In this document: in pieces, positions 11,377-23,500 of the stretch
Layout of the letters: every line of letters begins with the position of its first letter
Numbering within the stretch: the stretch's first letter is position 1
From: Phoronis australis
Lineage: Eukaryota; Phoronida; Phoronidae
Assembly (NCBI GenBank): GCA_002633005.1
Contig: NMRA01000076.1
Location: forward strand, 590,854 to 654,853
Length of the DNA: 64,000 bases
Direction: 5' to 3'
Notes under the pieces: model-generated
The model's input: only the letters and a program-made list of their open reading frames with translations
What the model was told of the DNA's origin: nothing
Databases searched by the model: none
Program-made: the position numbers and the translations under genes

Positions 11377-12780
11377 GTTGTAAACTGTCCTTCAATCATA
11401 AATAAATCAGACCAATTGAGTGTACTCATCGAGTCCCCAAACCTCGACCTTATCTTTGGCACAGAATCCTGGATAAAGCTTGAAATTAAATCTTGTGAAA
11501 TCTTCCCAGAACACTTCACTTATCACAGAGATAGAGTTGGAAAAACCTGGTGGTGGCGTTTTTTTTTAAAGAACAAATATGTAAGCTCACTTGAAAACAC
11601 TCTACTCACTGAAGGTGAAATACTAGGGTAGCTAAAGCTTAGAGTTCACAGTTCCTAGGGCATGTACATTGCTGCATACTACCGCACCTGTCCTTCAGGA
11701 AATCTTTACCAAATTCCATCAATCATCTACAGTTCCGTCAGAACGGCAAACTGCAAATCTAGCAAAAGAGACGATAAAACCTTGGCTTCAAATTACCGCC
11801 CAATATCACTCAAATGCTTATGCTCCAAACTTATGAAGTACATAGTTGTCAGTAACATTATGCCTCATCTTGACACAAAAAATATACTTCACACCAGGCA
11901 GCACGGTTTTTGTAGCCATAGATCATGTGAAACACAACTTGTCACATTCGTAGACGACCTACTCCAACCAAACTATGGAGGCAGGCACTCAAACCGACTT
12001 CTCCAAAGCCTTTGATATCTCATCCAAGACCCTCGGAGAAGATCAGATACTACGGTGCAACAGGTCTCGCCCACAATTGGATCCAGTCCTTTCAATCTCA
12101 TGGAACACAAAGAGTCGTCATCGATGACGAGTTCTCAAATTCCACCCCCAGTTCAATCAGGGGTGCCCCAGGGCTCTGTCCTTGGTCCTGAACTCTTCAT
12201 ACTCTATATCAACGACCCTCCTGACTCCATTATTTCAAATGTCTGTCTCTTTGCCGATGATGCAGTCCTCCATAGAGCTATTGCTTCCCCACATGATTGC
12301 AAAATACTTCAGCAAAACTCTCTAGCCTCCTGGGAAAAATCCTGTTAAATGGACCACTTCAAAATGCATATTCTACGTGTCCACAGAAAACGTTCCCTCA
12401 CAATATACAATTACATCACTCAAATGCATGAACCAAGCCCCATACCTTGGGGTCACTCTTACCAATAATTTGTCATGGAACTCTCACATAGACATAATCA
12501 CCTGTGCTTTATTAAGCACGACCTCGAATATACTCCTTGTGAAACAAAAACCCTGGCCTACAGGTCACTAATGAGGTCCAAACTTTGATATTCCTCCTCT
12601 GTCTGGGATCCCTCCACTCACTCCAATATTGACAAGATAGAAAGAATAAAGCGTAGAGCAGCCAGGTTTGTCCTAAATGTCCATTCCAGATACACCTCTG
12701 TTTCATCTGTGCTTGCTTCTCTCAAAATGACCCACTCTTCAAGAAAGACATGCTCAAAATTGTTGTATTACTGCATGTTC
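11377..12780 (+). mobile_element. Decayed LINE (CR1/L2/Jockey-like) with endonuclease and RT remnants
   Basis: Endonuclease remnant: NKSDQLSVLIESPNLDLIFG then TESW, followed by HRDRVGK. After a large deletion, RT follows: LASNYRPISLKCLCSKLMKY, HGFCSHRSCETQLVTF, DFSKAFD, STPVQSGVPQGSVLGPELF then ILYIND, and LFADDAVLH, followed by YLGVTLTNNLSWNSHID and RRAARFVLN. The FADD catalytic motif survives, but several frameshifts and stops break the frame, so the copy is dead. It lies upstream of the visible EFR3 exons. Confidence 0.88.
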
Positions 12781-13046
12781 ACAGGACTCGACATTAACTT
12801 TTATTTTAACTTGTCCGGTTGGACAAGTAGAATTAAAATTTACTTGTCCTGACCTACAAGACATTCGTCCAATTAAACTCAATTATACTTTCGAACATAT
12901 GTGAATGTTGCACATTAAACCTGTTAGCACAGTCTCAATAAACATGTGCACGAGCATATATTACACGAAATTTAAAGTGGATATTTGTATTCGCATTTCA
13001 CCAGTGTATGAACACGCTACAGATTTACCCTGGCTTTTCAGTTCAG
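12781..13046. mobile_element. Possible hAT-like terminal region (CAGGACTCGACATTAAC)
   Basis: Directly after the LINE, CAGGACTCGACATTAACTTT begins a block with alternating ACTTGTCC and GGACAAGT units. This resembles the CAGGGCTCGA-type ends of hAT elements, including the element at 16376. No matching right end was found. Confidence 0.4.
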
Positions 13047-13376
13047 TTATAGAATGTTTTCATAAGCTGCTGAGTGAGCCGTCGGCTGTTGGTGACATTT
13101 CAAAGATTTGATCCTAAACACATCTGACCTAAACGAAGGCGATGAACTGTTTGCGTTAGCGTATTTTTCACACAGGACACAACACATTTTCTGGAAACTA
13201 TCACATCGTAACCAGTCAGAATCTTCCTTCCATTTTCGAAGGAATTCCTGTTTTCGTTTATTAATTTCATTCTGTTGCTTGGTGGCTTCACGCCCTTTGG
13301 TTTGGTTACCAGTTGCAAGATTAGAGCTTGTCGACTTGAAACCATACGCAAATAAAGTATTTTTTCGGTAGTGCAA
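13047..13376 (-). pseudogene. TTF/BED-like zinc-finger ORF (ZNF862-like, hAT-related)
   Basis: A 109-codon open frame on the minus strand. It reads KRKQEFLRKWKEDSDWLRC, then MCCVLCEKYANAN, then FRIKSLKCHQQPTAHSAA. The order W-x-WL, C-x2-C, F-x-SLK-x-H-x4-H is the TTF-type zinc finger at the N-terminus of ZNF862-like and hAT transposase-derived proteins. No transposase core follows downstream (below 13047), so it is a fragment or an isolated exon. Confidence 0.6.
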
Positions 13377-13611
13377 CAGCAGACAGCCGTGCAGACGTCA
13401 GATTTCACACATGCCGTAAGACAGTTAATGTCTTAAAGTTATATTAAAGGAGAATGCCATCCGATTTAATTACTCTTTTTTACTGTCTTAATCAGTCAAT
13501 GTCCACATCGCCTTGCAAACGGTCTACTTTACTTTGCCGAGAGGTGTCGCGTTAACCTGTGAGGAAGGTGAGAAACGACGCAGCGACGTCAGTGGTTCAT
13601 TTGTAGAGTGA

Positions 13612-13842
13612 ATGCCGATATGTTGCGGTGATCGTTCCCGCTTGTCCGGACCATATGCAGCTGTAAGGAAAGTGTGTAGATGGTTTTTTCGACTTCCTCG
13701 AGAGTCCGAAATGCTTAGGAAGTGGCTCGCGGTAGTGAAGAATGAAAAGTATGCTGTAAATAGCAAGTATGAGGCTGTGAAGCATCTCCGTGTCTGTGGC
13801 CTGCAGTCATCGACAACTGACGAATGCCAACTTACCAAATAA
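13612..13842 (+). pseudogene. THAP-domain-like ORF lacking the last zinc ligand
   Basis: 77 codons including the stop. MPICCGDRS is followed by WFFRLPRESEMLRKWLAVVK and LRVCGLQSSTTDECQL. The spacing fits a THAP domain (Cys pair, FRLPRE, KWL, VCG-x-H). The final ligand position reads Gln (VCGLQ) where His is expected, so zinc binding is probably lost. It overlaps, on the opposite strand, an intron of the P2X7-tail-like exon next to it. Confidence 0.55.
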
Positions 13843-14002
13843 TTATCCAAACGTTCTGTTGCCTGAGCTTGTTCGCAGTGCCTCTCTAGTATTTCTTCAT
13901 CACTGTATTCTGGTTCGAACTGATAGCCTGTGAAACTTAACGATCCACCTGCGAGTCTTCGTCGAATGAGCTCTCATCTAAGTCGAGATTGTGAGTTGCC
14001 AT
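13836..14002 (-). pseudogene. First-exon-like fragment of a P2X7-tail-domain protein, frameshifted
   Basis: ATG at 14002 starts MATHNLDLDESSFDEDS. A one-base frame slip then gives AGGSLSFTGYQFEPEYSDEE and ILERHCEQAQATERLDNYL, followed by a GTAAGT donor. Proteins with the P2X7 intracellular-tail domain commonly begin with a (Y)xFEPEY-type segment before a Cys-rich GxCxxMPT block, which I do not see downstream. Probably a decayed copy from a multicopy family; the assignment is tentative. Confidence 0.4.
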
Positions 14003-14548
14003 GATAACATTTTATACTGAGCATTCTGTTTCAAACTGAATTATTCTCACCCTAACCAATACTTATATAAAACTGAAACAAAGTCTGTCTCATTAGATGG
14101 AATTTGTAATGCCTTTGGAGTGTTCTTGAGTGCAAATGATTTGAGAAGCCAGCAATGAATAAATCACTGCATTACCAGCTTTAGGTGCAATAAAACTAAT
14201 TGACCGGACACCGAGGCCGTGTGAGCGCAAGCTAATTCAGTGTTTTGCTGACAGAAACTGTTGTGAAACAATAACTCGATTTTCTATCCACGGCCATTTG
14301 TTAGGGGAATCTTTATTTACCTATACATTATTCAAATAATGATTGTCAATGTACAATTTCTGCCGTGACGGTTCTGTGGCCAAAGGGGAACCTGAATTCG
14401 CAGCCCCTGATGAGTAAGTACATTTGCAGTTTCGTGGCTAATTCACAAACATAATCACGTGCACATTACTTCTTTGGCTCACTAGTATAGTATTTCCTTG
14501 ACTGAAAGTTTAGTTTCCAATTTTGGCTGGTTTATGTTCACGATGTCT

Positions 14549-14662
14549 TCAGTCCGGCCGCGACGGACGGGCCTGATCAGGTTCCGAGCCACTGACCGCA
14601 ATAACGAGTCAGTCCGGCCGCGACGGGCCTAGTCGGTTTTCGAGCCACTGGCCGGGATAACA
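14549..14662. repeat. Two-copy ~58 bp GC-rich tandem repeat
   Basis: CAGTCCGGCCGCGACGG opens both units, and GAGCCACTG(A/G)CCG is shared near their ends. The second unit lacks about four bases. It stands out as GC-rich within AT-rich flanks. Confidence 0.8.
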
Positions 14663-15339
14663 AGTGTTTTGTGTATACATTTAGAACTCAACAAGTCACA
14701 AGTCTAAACAACACAGATCTAGGTTCTCCTGTCTGTATTTCACGAATTTATCTCCGAACAGACCCCAAACGCCTGCTACGCCCGCCTACGGACCTTGGTA
14801 AGTTGGCCAGCCGATTTTTGTAGGCTATGGTGTGTCCAAATACCAATAAATCCGTAACAGCTAAGTATATCAACCCATTTTTGTAAGAACTCCATGTATT
14901 TTTAAGGGCTTTACATCGAAGTTTGATAATTTATTGGTGTTAAAGGATGAATTGAAGCGATAAGCTGACACCAGTAACCCGTGTTGTGAACTGCTGAACA
15001 GACTGCGTGTGAAACCAATTACGTCATTGGATAATTTCAACATCTCCGTCTGCCGTCATGTGTCAGGTAACGCAACCGAACGTGCCGTTATTGAGTAGAA
15101 CTGCTCGATCTAAATTGATACAAAATAGGTTGTTTTTTGGGTGGCATGCTCCTTTAATACACGCTAGCGAGTTATCACTACTATTATTGAGTCTTATATG
15201 TAAATAATTTAAGCCATTAATTGTAACGATAGAGAGTCGAAATGTATTGATGAGCAAATGATCACAATTTGATTTTAGAAATTGAGTGAACTGGTTTGAG
15301 GCGCCCTCCGTTTGAGATGAAGCATCAGGAACCTGGCGT
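14663..15339. other. Intergenic, nothing recognised
   Basis: AT-rich sequence without protein-like frames, clear repeats or RNA motifs. Confidence 0.4.
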
Positions 15340-15465
15340 GCATTCAAAATGCTCGCACCTACGCTAGGACCAACCTAAAATCAAACTTTGAGAGATTACA
15401 TAAGATACTGCCGTGTATTTTAAATGAAAACATGCGACGTTGGCTAGAACTATTCGAATGCAAGT
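15340..15465. mobile_element. MITE family with CGCTAGGACC end, copy 1
   Basis: It shares CACCTACGCTAGGACC and TACTGCCGTGTATTTTAAAT with the copies at 54771-54884 and 55140-55278. The right arm is decayed here. Confidence 0.65.
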
Positions 15466-16375
15466 GCTTTGGATCACGTCCAGTCAGCTCCTGCATAATC
15501 TAAACACCTTGCTGATTTGCGCCGCATATTATCACCACTGATGGCTATATACGTGAGTTATCACTGCAACAAATATTTTCTGATTGTTCAGAATTATTAT
15601 AGTTTGCAAAAATTCATTAACCTGTCATGCCGGACAAGCTGCTCGGCTATGAGCTTATCCAGACCAACAAATTCGTTGTCCCAGGCAGTCGGACTACAGT
15701 TAATATCGAGCCCTGGTTCACTAGCTAGGCCTCTACAAGTATTCTCAGCTTGAAACACAGATACTCAAGCTTGACTAAAACCCAATCAAGGTGCTCGTCC
15801 CTGATTGCCTGTTGAAAGACTGCCAGTAACCTCCCGTCAGCAGTATCAATAAAAGATACATCCAACGAACTTGACAAATCACAAGACACCACAGAACCAT
15901 CAAGGATGAATGACGTTGACGATTACAACAAAATAAACTGTTCTAAATGAACAAGACCGTACACAAGCTAGTTGCCATTCCCTACACATAACTTCCACTC
16001 CTACGTATTTCTAGATCACGTAATTCTCAATCTCATACCTTTGACAGAACATACATTCGCATTGCACACTAGTACCACAGGCACCTTTAATTAGCCCTCG
16101 ACGATATACTAACTCTTTATTTATATACTACCGTCTACGGCTGATGAAAGCCAAAGGTGCCTGTGCTAGTAAAGTTACACAAACTCTTTCTGCCCATCTA
16201 CTATTTTACTCTGGAATAGACTTCCACAACATCCCATCTCATCATAAACAATAGAAATGTTCTCGAACATCAACCTTACTCAGAAAAGAATAAAACTTGT
16301 TTTATCATGGCACTAAACCCACACTTCGTTTTGTTGTTATTTTCACAGTTATGCACAGTTTATCACTAATATGCA

Positions 16376-18552
16376 CAGGGCTCGACATAACGAGCTGCAG
16401 GTCGCATTTGCGACCTGAAATTTTGGAATGCGAGCTGAGATTTTTGTCAGCTCGTATGAAGTCGCAAAATGCGACCTGGAATTTCCAACGAATGCGAGCT
16501 GAGTTTTTACACTTCTAAACAGATACCTGGCAAATACACAGCAGCTCTTGTTAATCCGACCGTTATTTGGTTTTTGCCAAATACAAGTTCAAAAGAACAC
16601 TAACCGAGAACATGCCTCGATCCCGATGACTTGTAAGCAAGTCGCGTGAACATGGGATATGCAGAATCGATCTTTGACGCGTTTCATTGGCTAACACTTT
16701 CGGCCACTTTTGTAAATTCACGGATTCGCCGAAGAAAGTTTCGGGCCACTGCTTACACGTGATAAAACTTCACAAAACAATGGTGTTTCTATTAATTCTT
16801 AAGCGATCAACTTAGCAAACTTTGTGGTGGACAAAAATGCTTATTTTTCACGTAAGATGTCCTTATTACATGTACCAAATATCCACGACAATATCCCTGA
16901 TATTGCACTGCGGCACCGTTAGCGCGCAAGCGGTCCCGGCAGACAATCGTGACTTAGACGGAGATGTGCTTCTCCTTTTATCGTATTAAGACAACCAAAG
17001 TGAAAATGACAACCTTATTAATCGCCAAACAACGGTCACGTCTTTACTTTCAGTTGCCAAGAAATTCTCAAACCCTTTACTTGTTTCAGGGGCTACGTGC
17101 GCGAAATAATTTGTCTTTCACACGTTGTTGCCAACGTAAAGTGTAGGCCTACTCCAACGATTCAAGTGCGTGAACTCACACGTGCGCACCACTTCAAAGA
17201 ACAGCGACAGTCCTAAATGAAAGAGCATACAGGCTTGGCTCTGGTTTATTTGAAAATGAACTCAGTTTCCCAGCGGTTATAAAATACCCGATGTCCCGGG
17301 ACCGATATAACCCAGAACTAACGTTATCCTGTTCCGATGTTTCCCGAGGTCGATGTTCTGTAAACCCTGTATTCTATGCCCGTAGCCAGCTATTGCAACT
17401 AAACTGGCACTAGATTGTGGTTCAAGTTAGCGAACTTTTCATTCTTCTCTTTATACACCCCCCGGCAACTTTTCGCTCCCCGAACCACCGTCGCCGTAAA
17501 ATGTTCAGACTCCTATAGAAACAACCTTGTTCCGGCTGAAGCGGGCAGTTAAAAAATCATTCCGGGTGGCTAAAAAGGGTACAATGTAGTTGGTAACGAT
17601 ATCCAGAAAGTCACCCCTACCAGATGGAGTTTGCCTCGCAAAATCGTATTATTATAACGTTTTTTACCATTGCAGCGTTTTAATATCTTATTACCGCAAA
17701 CACTTAGGTTAACGACTATACTCACGCACAAGCCTACTCCCTGCCTTTAAAGTGTTTCATAATAAGCGCTCACTGATCTATTAAAAGTCCCCCCTTAAAT
17801 TTTGAGAATTTCCAATTAAGCGCCCACAGTTCAAGCTAGCGCCCATCATTGCGCACTACAAACGACCGCGTGTGGTTTAAAATTGACACGCAGATTATAT
17901 GGTGTGGGTCAGTTTCATTTTACACAACTTCAGTTTTCAAAAACGTCTTTTCACAATATGTAAAAACCAAATCCCAGCTTTGTTTTATACCTCGGAAAGA
18001 AAGTTAACACTAGTGACGTGCGTGTCGTTTTGCGACTGACCTATTTTTCCCGTACTTGGAAGGTATTGAAGAGCAAACTCGCGATTACCCGAGTTAGTTT
18101 GAATCGTTAACGACTTTGATGACGGCCAGTAGCAGACCAGATCTAACAAAATCCCGGATACTTTTTCAACGGGCATTTTCTCCCTTTTCACATTGCAAAT
18201 TTAGCTACTCGAATGCACAAGTCAGTTAGAGAGCACTGATTCAACTTTCACGCCGGCAACTTGCCTTGCGCTCTAAAGACTTTCAATGGCGGTCGTGAAG
18301 AACAGTAAGGCCGTACCTGCATGAATGAAGTCAATTTTGAGATCTGAAATTTGTGAGTATTTAACGCTGCAGGTAAGAGCATAATCTAAACATTTTCTCG
18401 ATGATCTAAACAATCTATTATGGCGCGTAAAAATGGCGGGAAAATTTTGCGACCTGGCATTTACGAATGCGAGCTGGATTTTGAAAATGCGACCTGGGAT
18501 TTTGGCTAGGTCGCAAAATGCGACCTGGCGATTTTAATAGCGTCGAGCCCTG
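16376..18552. mobile_element. 2.18 kb terminal-inverted-repeat element with 5 bp target duplication
   Basis: The left end CAGGGCTCGAC (16376) and right end GTCGAGCCCTG (to 18552) are perfect inverses. They are flanked by the direct repeat ATGCA (16371-16375 and 18553-18557). Both ends carry clustered subterminal palindromes AGGTCGCAnnnTGCGACCT and the unit AATGCGAGCTG. No transposase frame was found inside, so it is non-autonomous. CAGGG...CCCTG ends suggest a hAT-like family, but a 5 bp rather than 8 bp duplication is unusual for hAT. Confidence 0.85.
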
Positions 18553-19568
18553 ATGCACCAACATATAGGGATCAACATTTCGATCGTCTGTTGAAAATTG
18601 GAAGAAGAAGACGAAGACCTAACTAGTAAACCTGAGGAATGTGCGATATCCGCAAAATGGTGAATGAAAAAAATATCTTGTCTGTCTTGTCTGCCGATTC
18701 TGAATCAGCAACTGACAGATACCAGATAAAAGTAGAGTTAGTTTGGATAGAAATGGAGCATTCGAACGATTACATCTCAGTGTTATAGAAATGTTACATT
18801 ACCACTCATTTTATCACGACGGCGATCCGAGTCCGATCAATCATATGAAATACATCAAAAATGCAAACACAGTTTAACTGAAAAATATTCCCTTCCCACA
18901 AGAAACAAAAATGAAACAACGTTCAAATGTGCAAGAAATCGTTGTTTCGATGACCAGTGCGCGACACCTACGGGCAACGCGAATAATAGCGATGCTGCGC
19001 ATGAACTTGGAATTGAGTGAAGGCAAGAAATAAAATGTGACCTCAGTGAGTAGTGGGACATCATAGTAGATGTAGATGTCATGAAAAAAAAACATTCACA
19101 ACATAGTAATAGGGTAGCAGGTTACATAGGCGAATTTAGGGGGGAGGGGTCCACTGCGCCAGGNCGCACTACGACTCTGTTTCCGACGTCTGCTCCACTG
19201 TGCAATGAAGGAAATTTACTTCATATTTTACAGAAAATGGAACCTGAGTGACGATAAAAAACAGAAGCTGCTGGTAAGATGTGAATTTTAATCGAAGCCT
19301 TAGTGAATCACTCAGAAACTCGCAATACTCTCTTCGACAAACCTTATCTTAAGACGATTTTCAAAGCAATCCTGTCATTATTGCCAACACGAAAAACGGA
19401 TTTGGTCTTTTTGGCATTTGAAGACTATTTTAAATACGACAAATTTGTTACGAATCGATGGCACAAAATATAAAACGTGTAATAAGCATTACAAAAGAAG
19501 TAGGTTTCGCGCGCAAACGCTGTGGACCATAAACAAGTAGGTCTCTTAGTATAACATTAGTACTTAAA

Positions 19569-19890
19569 TCGTGGTGGCGTAGTGGCAACGCGCGCGTACA
19601 ATATTCTCGAAGTGGTGAGTTCGAGTCTTTGAAACTTGCAGTTTTTCGTGTTTGACTCTTTCTCCTTTTTTGCCATTTTTTCTTGGATAATACTTAAGGA
19701 ATCAAGCAAAATGCTTGATTTTTAGAGGTAAAAACAGAAAAAGTTCCAGGGCGGGAGGGGGGCAAACCTCCCTCCCGACCTCCCCCCATTCGGTGCTATG
19801 CGCATCTACAATCGTGGTTCAGTTTGCGCAAATGCTTACAGCCGAACAAAACGTTGCCCCCCCTTGTGATATCCTAGATCCGCCAATGTA
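19569..19890 (+). mobile_element. tRNA-derived SINE, full-length copy
   Basis: The head contains a perfect A box, TGGCGTAGTGG (19575-19585), and a near-perfect B box, AGTTCGAGTCT (about 19619-19629), at tRNA spacing. The body runs through CTTGATTTTTAGAGGTAAAAA and a G-rich/C-rich block to the 3' end CTAGATCCGCCAATG. The same body occurs inverted at 22537-22764. Confidence 0.8.
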
Positions 19891-20380
19891 AATTTACAGT
19901 AATTTCGTGAATAAACATCAATATCATATTGAGTTTCTCAAATTGATTATTCTGAAGAAACCTGAGTAGCAAATTTTGAACATGCGCTGATCCCTTCAAC
20001 TGCAAGTTCATTGACGGTAGTTACTTTATAAAAAATATTTTACAGGATTAATGCATTGAGGTGAACCATTGTACACTGTATAGAGCAAACAATTGTTTTC
20101 ATTGTACTGAGCTCAATATAAACATAGGGGCCATTTCGGGGAAATTCTATGAAGTAAATTGTGCAAGACAATTTGGAGATTTTCAACAATTTTGTGAACA
20201 GGCAGAAACGTCTGCAAAACGATGCAAAGCAAAACAGGTTATCAATAAACTGTATGGCCCCTCGCACCTAATTTAAGGCCAAACTGTTTCACAGTGTGGT
20301 TACCAATCGCGAAACCAGTTCCTTCACATTACATCTTATGGGTAGTTCTCACAATATGGCCCCTGCGTTCGAATGTACAG

Positions 20381-20557
20381 TTACTCTACAGAAAACAGAA
20401 TTAACAAAGAAATCAAAAGAGACACATTCAAGTAGGCGGAAGGTGATCCATTGACCGGCGTCGTAGCTTGTTGACCTAGACATTGCCTTGGAGATTCTGG
20501 GAAGACTGTGTTAATTGTCAAGCCGTTGTTGTACGTACCGGGCGGACGATTTGTAGC
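20381..20557 (-). CDS. MOXD1: MOXD1-like exon 11, C-terminus and stop
   Basis: 177 nt including TAA. It encodes ATNRPPGTYNNGLTI, then a hydrophobic end, LNVSLLISLLILFSVE, like the C-terminal hydrophobic tail of MOXD1. No canonical AATAAA was seen on this strand in the next 300 bases. Confidence 0.87.
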   Translation of the reverse strand, partial: ATNRPPGTYNNGLTINTVFPESPRQCLGQQATTPVNGSPSAYLNVSLLISLLILFSVE

Positions 20558-23500
20558 CTGAAATGTATAGTGTTTTATAGTGAAAAGAAATGAAAGCGTC
20601 TGGGTCTTTACCGAATCAATTAGCCCATATGAGAACATTTCCGCTTCTTCCTCAGAAACGTCTGTCAACGAAGCAAGAATTACAACAGGGAGAAAGTTAG
20701 TGTTTGCCAATTTCATTCAAATAAAATCACGTCTTGAAATAAGGCTAGTTAACACTTCTTATTCTGTATGGTTACACCGAGTTCGTATTGGAACTCATAG
20801 GTACAGTGCATTACTTTTGCCTAAATGAACAACCTCATTCTTTTTGTATCTTACTTGACAGTTGATCATTCAGTAAATGCGATTTTTTCAGCAACATTGC
20901 CTTCTCCGAAGGTGCCACACCAATACCTACCGAGAGGCTTTGGTAACCGTTTGCACTGCACTGTATATGATAAGGACCGTTCTTCATCGCCGTTTCGAGT
21001 TGTTTGGCATTCGTGACATCCCATGTCATCTTGGTCAACGCCTCATATTCATTCAACCCATTGTACTCGCCACTAGTGATCACCATCTGACGCTTTTCTC
21101 TGAAAGACAACATTTAACTCTGCCTACTTCCGGAGCTGTAGGTGGATCCGAACCCGATCCTGTATGCGAAATATTTGAGTAAAGTAGGAATGAAGTTAAG
21201 AGCTGCGCTGTATTAACTTCTTCACTGCTGTCCCAAGCTTGGCCACTGGCCCTTACAAATTAAGTCTCGAAATCTTGCCATGACTGGGTTTTTCTTTCGT
21301 TGTCACAAGAACATGCAAAACAAGCTATCTAGACCTTTCAGTTTTTGTTAGCTTCTATTCAAACACCGGGTATCTCTTAAAGAGGCCTACAACGCGAAAA
21401 CTCGTACAAATACCTTTTAAGATCGTGACGAATTTAGACTTCTTGGGAATACTAACATGCATTATTTACTTTGAATATAAAAAAATTTCTAAAACAAATC
21501 CTCAGATTTACTACTTTGAGACACAAACGAAAAAACTCTCGTCCTAACGCAGCTTTGAAAGTCTCATCCCACAACAATACACACGCGCTCGGTAAACATT
21601 TGCCAAGTGCATAAACACCATTGTTTTGTTTAGATCAAAAGGACTAAGACCACCTTTTCCATATGAGAGAAAAGTGTTGCCATACAAAATAAGGAGAAGT
21701 GCTTTGCCCTGTGGGAGAAAACTCAACAAAAGGAGGAGCAGTTGATAGATTGTATTTTTTGAAATTTGAATTTAAAGGAAAAATGGTTTTACATCAACAA
21801 AAATCAAAATGTTTACAAACAAATCGCAAAAATATCTGGTGAACAGTTTGACTTCTGTTTTAAATGCCTGAGACCGACATTGAGTAATTCAGTGTAGTCT
21901 GTTTTCGAGTTCTATGCCACTTTAAAACCAGCTAAAAGCGTTTCTGTGATGGCAACGAAGCTTTAAACCTAGTTTGATAGGTATAATTAGCTTGTTTCTT
22001 GTTTTCACGATTTTCAGGTTTAAGCAACACATATGGAATTAGAAAGCATAGCTTTAACAGCACGTGATGGAAGGTTTGTTATCCTTTATATTTAATGTTG
22101 CATGTTTTTAAAATTAATATCGAATAATGAGGCAAATGTGGTATATGACTCTGGACAAACACAGGAAGTTGTATTGACCCGGCGGTAATTTCATGCTCGA
22201 AGGTTAGTCTCCAACAACAAACAACTGCCAGTTTCCTAGTTTTTACGAGTGCTTGAATTGTACAGTATTACACTTACGCGTCGTATGTTTCGTTGAAGCC
22301 TTTTCCGTAAAAAAATGGTGAGAAGTTATACGGAGTACTGGAGCACCTGGTCAGATTGACACGAGGATAGTAAAGTACAAAGGACAGGCACATTTCATCG
22401 GTCGTAGCCAAGCCGCCCTGTAATGCAAAAACGACATTAGAGTTCCGGTGACAGAGTGGAACTGGTGGAATTCTTTGTTACATAGGCAAAAACAAGAAAT
22501 GCAGAAAATGTCGAAAAACGCAATGAACACATGAATAACAGTGGCGGATCTAGGATATCACAAGGGGGGGCCAACATTTTGTCCGGCTGGAAGCATTTGC
22601 GCAAACCGAACCACGATTGTAGATGCGCATAGCACCGAATGGGGGGAGGTCGGGAGCGGGGCAAACCCCCCTCCCGCCCAGGAAATTTTTCTGTTTTTAC
22701 CTCTAAAAATCAAGCGTTTTCCTTGATTCCTGAAGTATTATCCAAGAAAAAAAGGCAAAAAAAANNNNNNNNNNNNNNNNNNNNNNNNNNNNNNNNNNNN
22801 NNNNNNNNNNNNNNNNNNNNNNNNNNNNNNNNNNNNNNNNNNNNNNNNNNNNNNNNNNNNNNNNNNNNNNNNNNNNNNNNNNNNNNNNNNNNNNNNNNNN
22901 NNNNNNNNNNNNNNNNNNNNNNNNNNNNNNNNNNNNNNNNNNNNNNNNNNNNNNNNNNNNNTTAGCCATAGTTCCGTTACGAACGCGCCGTGTTCCGAAT
23001 TTGACACTTGAAATTGGATTTGAGCCCCCCAACACTAAAACTGCACACATTTAAATCTTTTTTCATCCGTATAATTTTAATTACCGGGGTTAATTAATAA
23101 ACTCTCCATTTCCCTACGCTATTACTGTTTTATTTTTTTGCTGCAGCCAAGGGGGGGGGGGCGGGCCCCCTGCCCCCCCCTAAATCCGCCTATGAATAAG
23201 GAATCGTAATAACGCAACAAACAGAAAAAACTGCGAAGATCGGCGCGGAAATAACCCACCGTAAACAATAAATCCGTAACAATGGAACGCTCATGATCGG
23301 AGTAACATTAAAACCAATACTAAGAAACGAAAATGAAGTGCAAATAACTGATAATATCAAAAAGGGACATGTGAATGCGTAACAGGAGAGTGCAGAGGAA
23401 TTACAGGTAAGGGTAATATACAAATGGGGGATGGGAGATTTGACGCTGGTCGCAGTAAAATGATGACCGAGATGAATATGATCAATTTCCTGAAGTAAAC

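Noticed and set aside
20825-21182. Plus-strand frames opposite MOXD1 exon 10
   Set aside because: Antisense shadows of a well-supported exon.
22639-23050. Open frames spanning the N run
   Set aside because: Most of their length is unknown sequence, so they cannot be evaluated.
19123-23195. A single 4 kb element bounded by CATAGGCGAATTTAGG and CCTAAATCCGCCTATG
   Set aside because: Three MOXD1 exons lie between the two ends, so they must belong to separate insertions.
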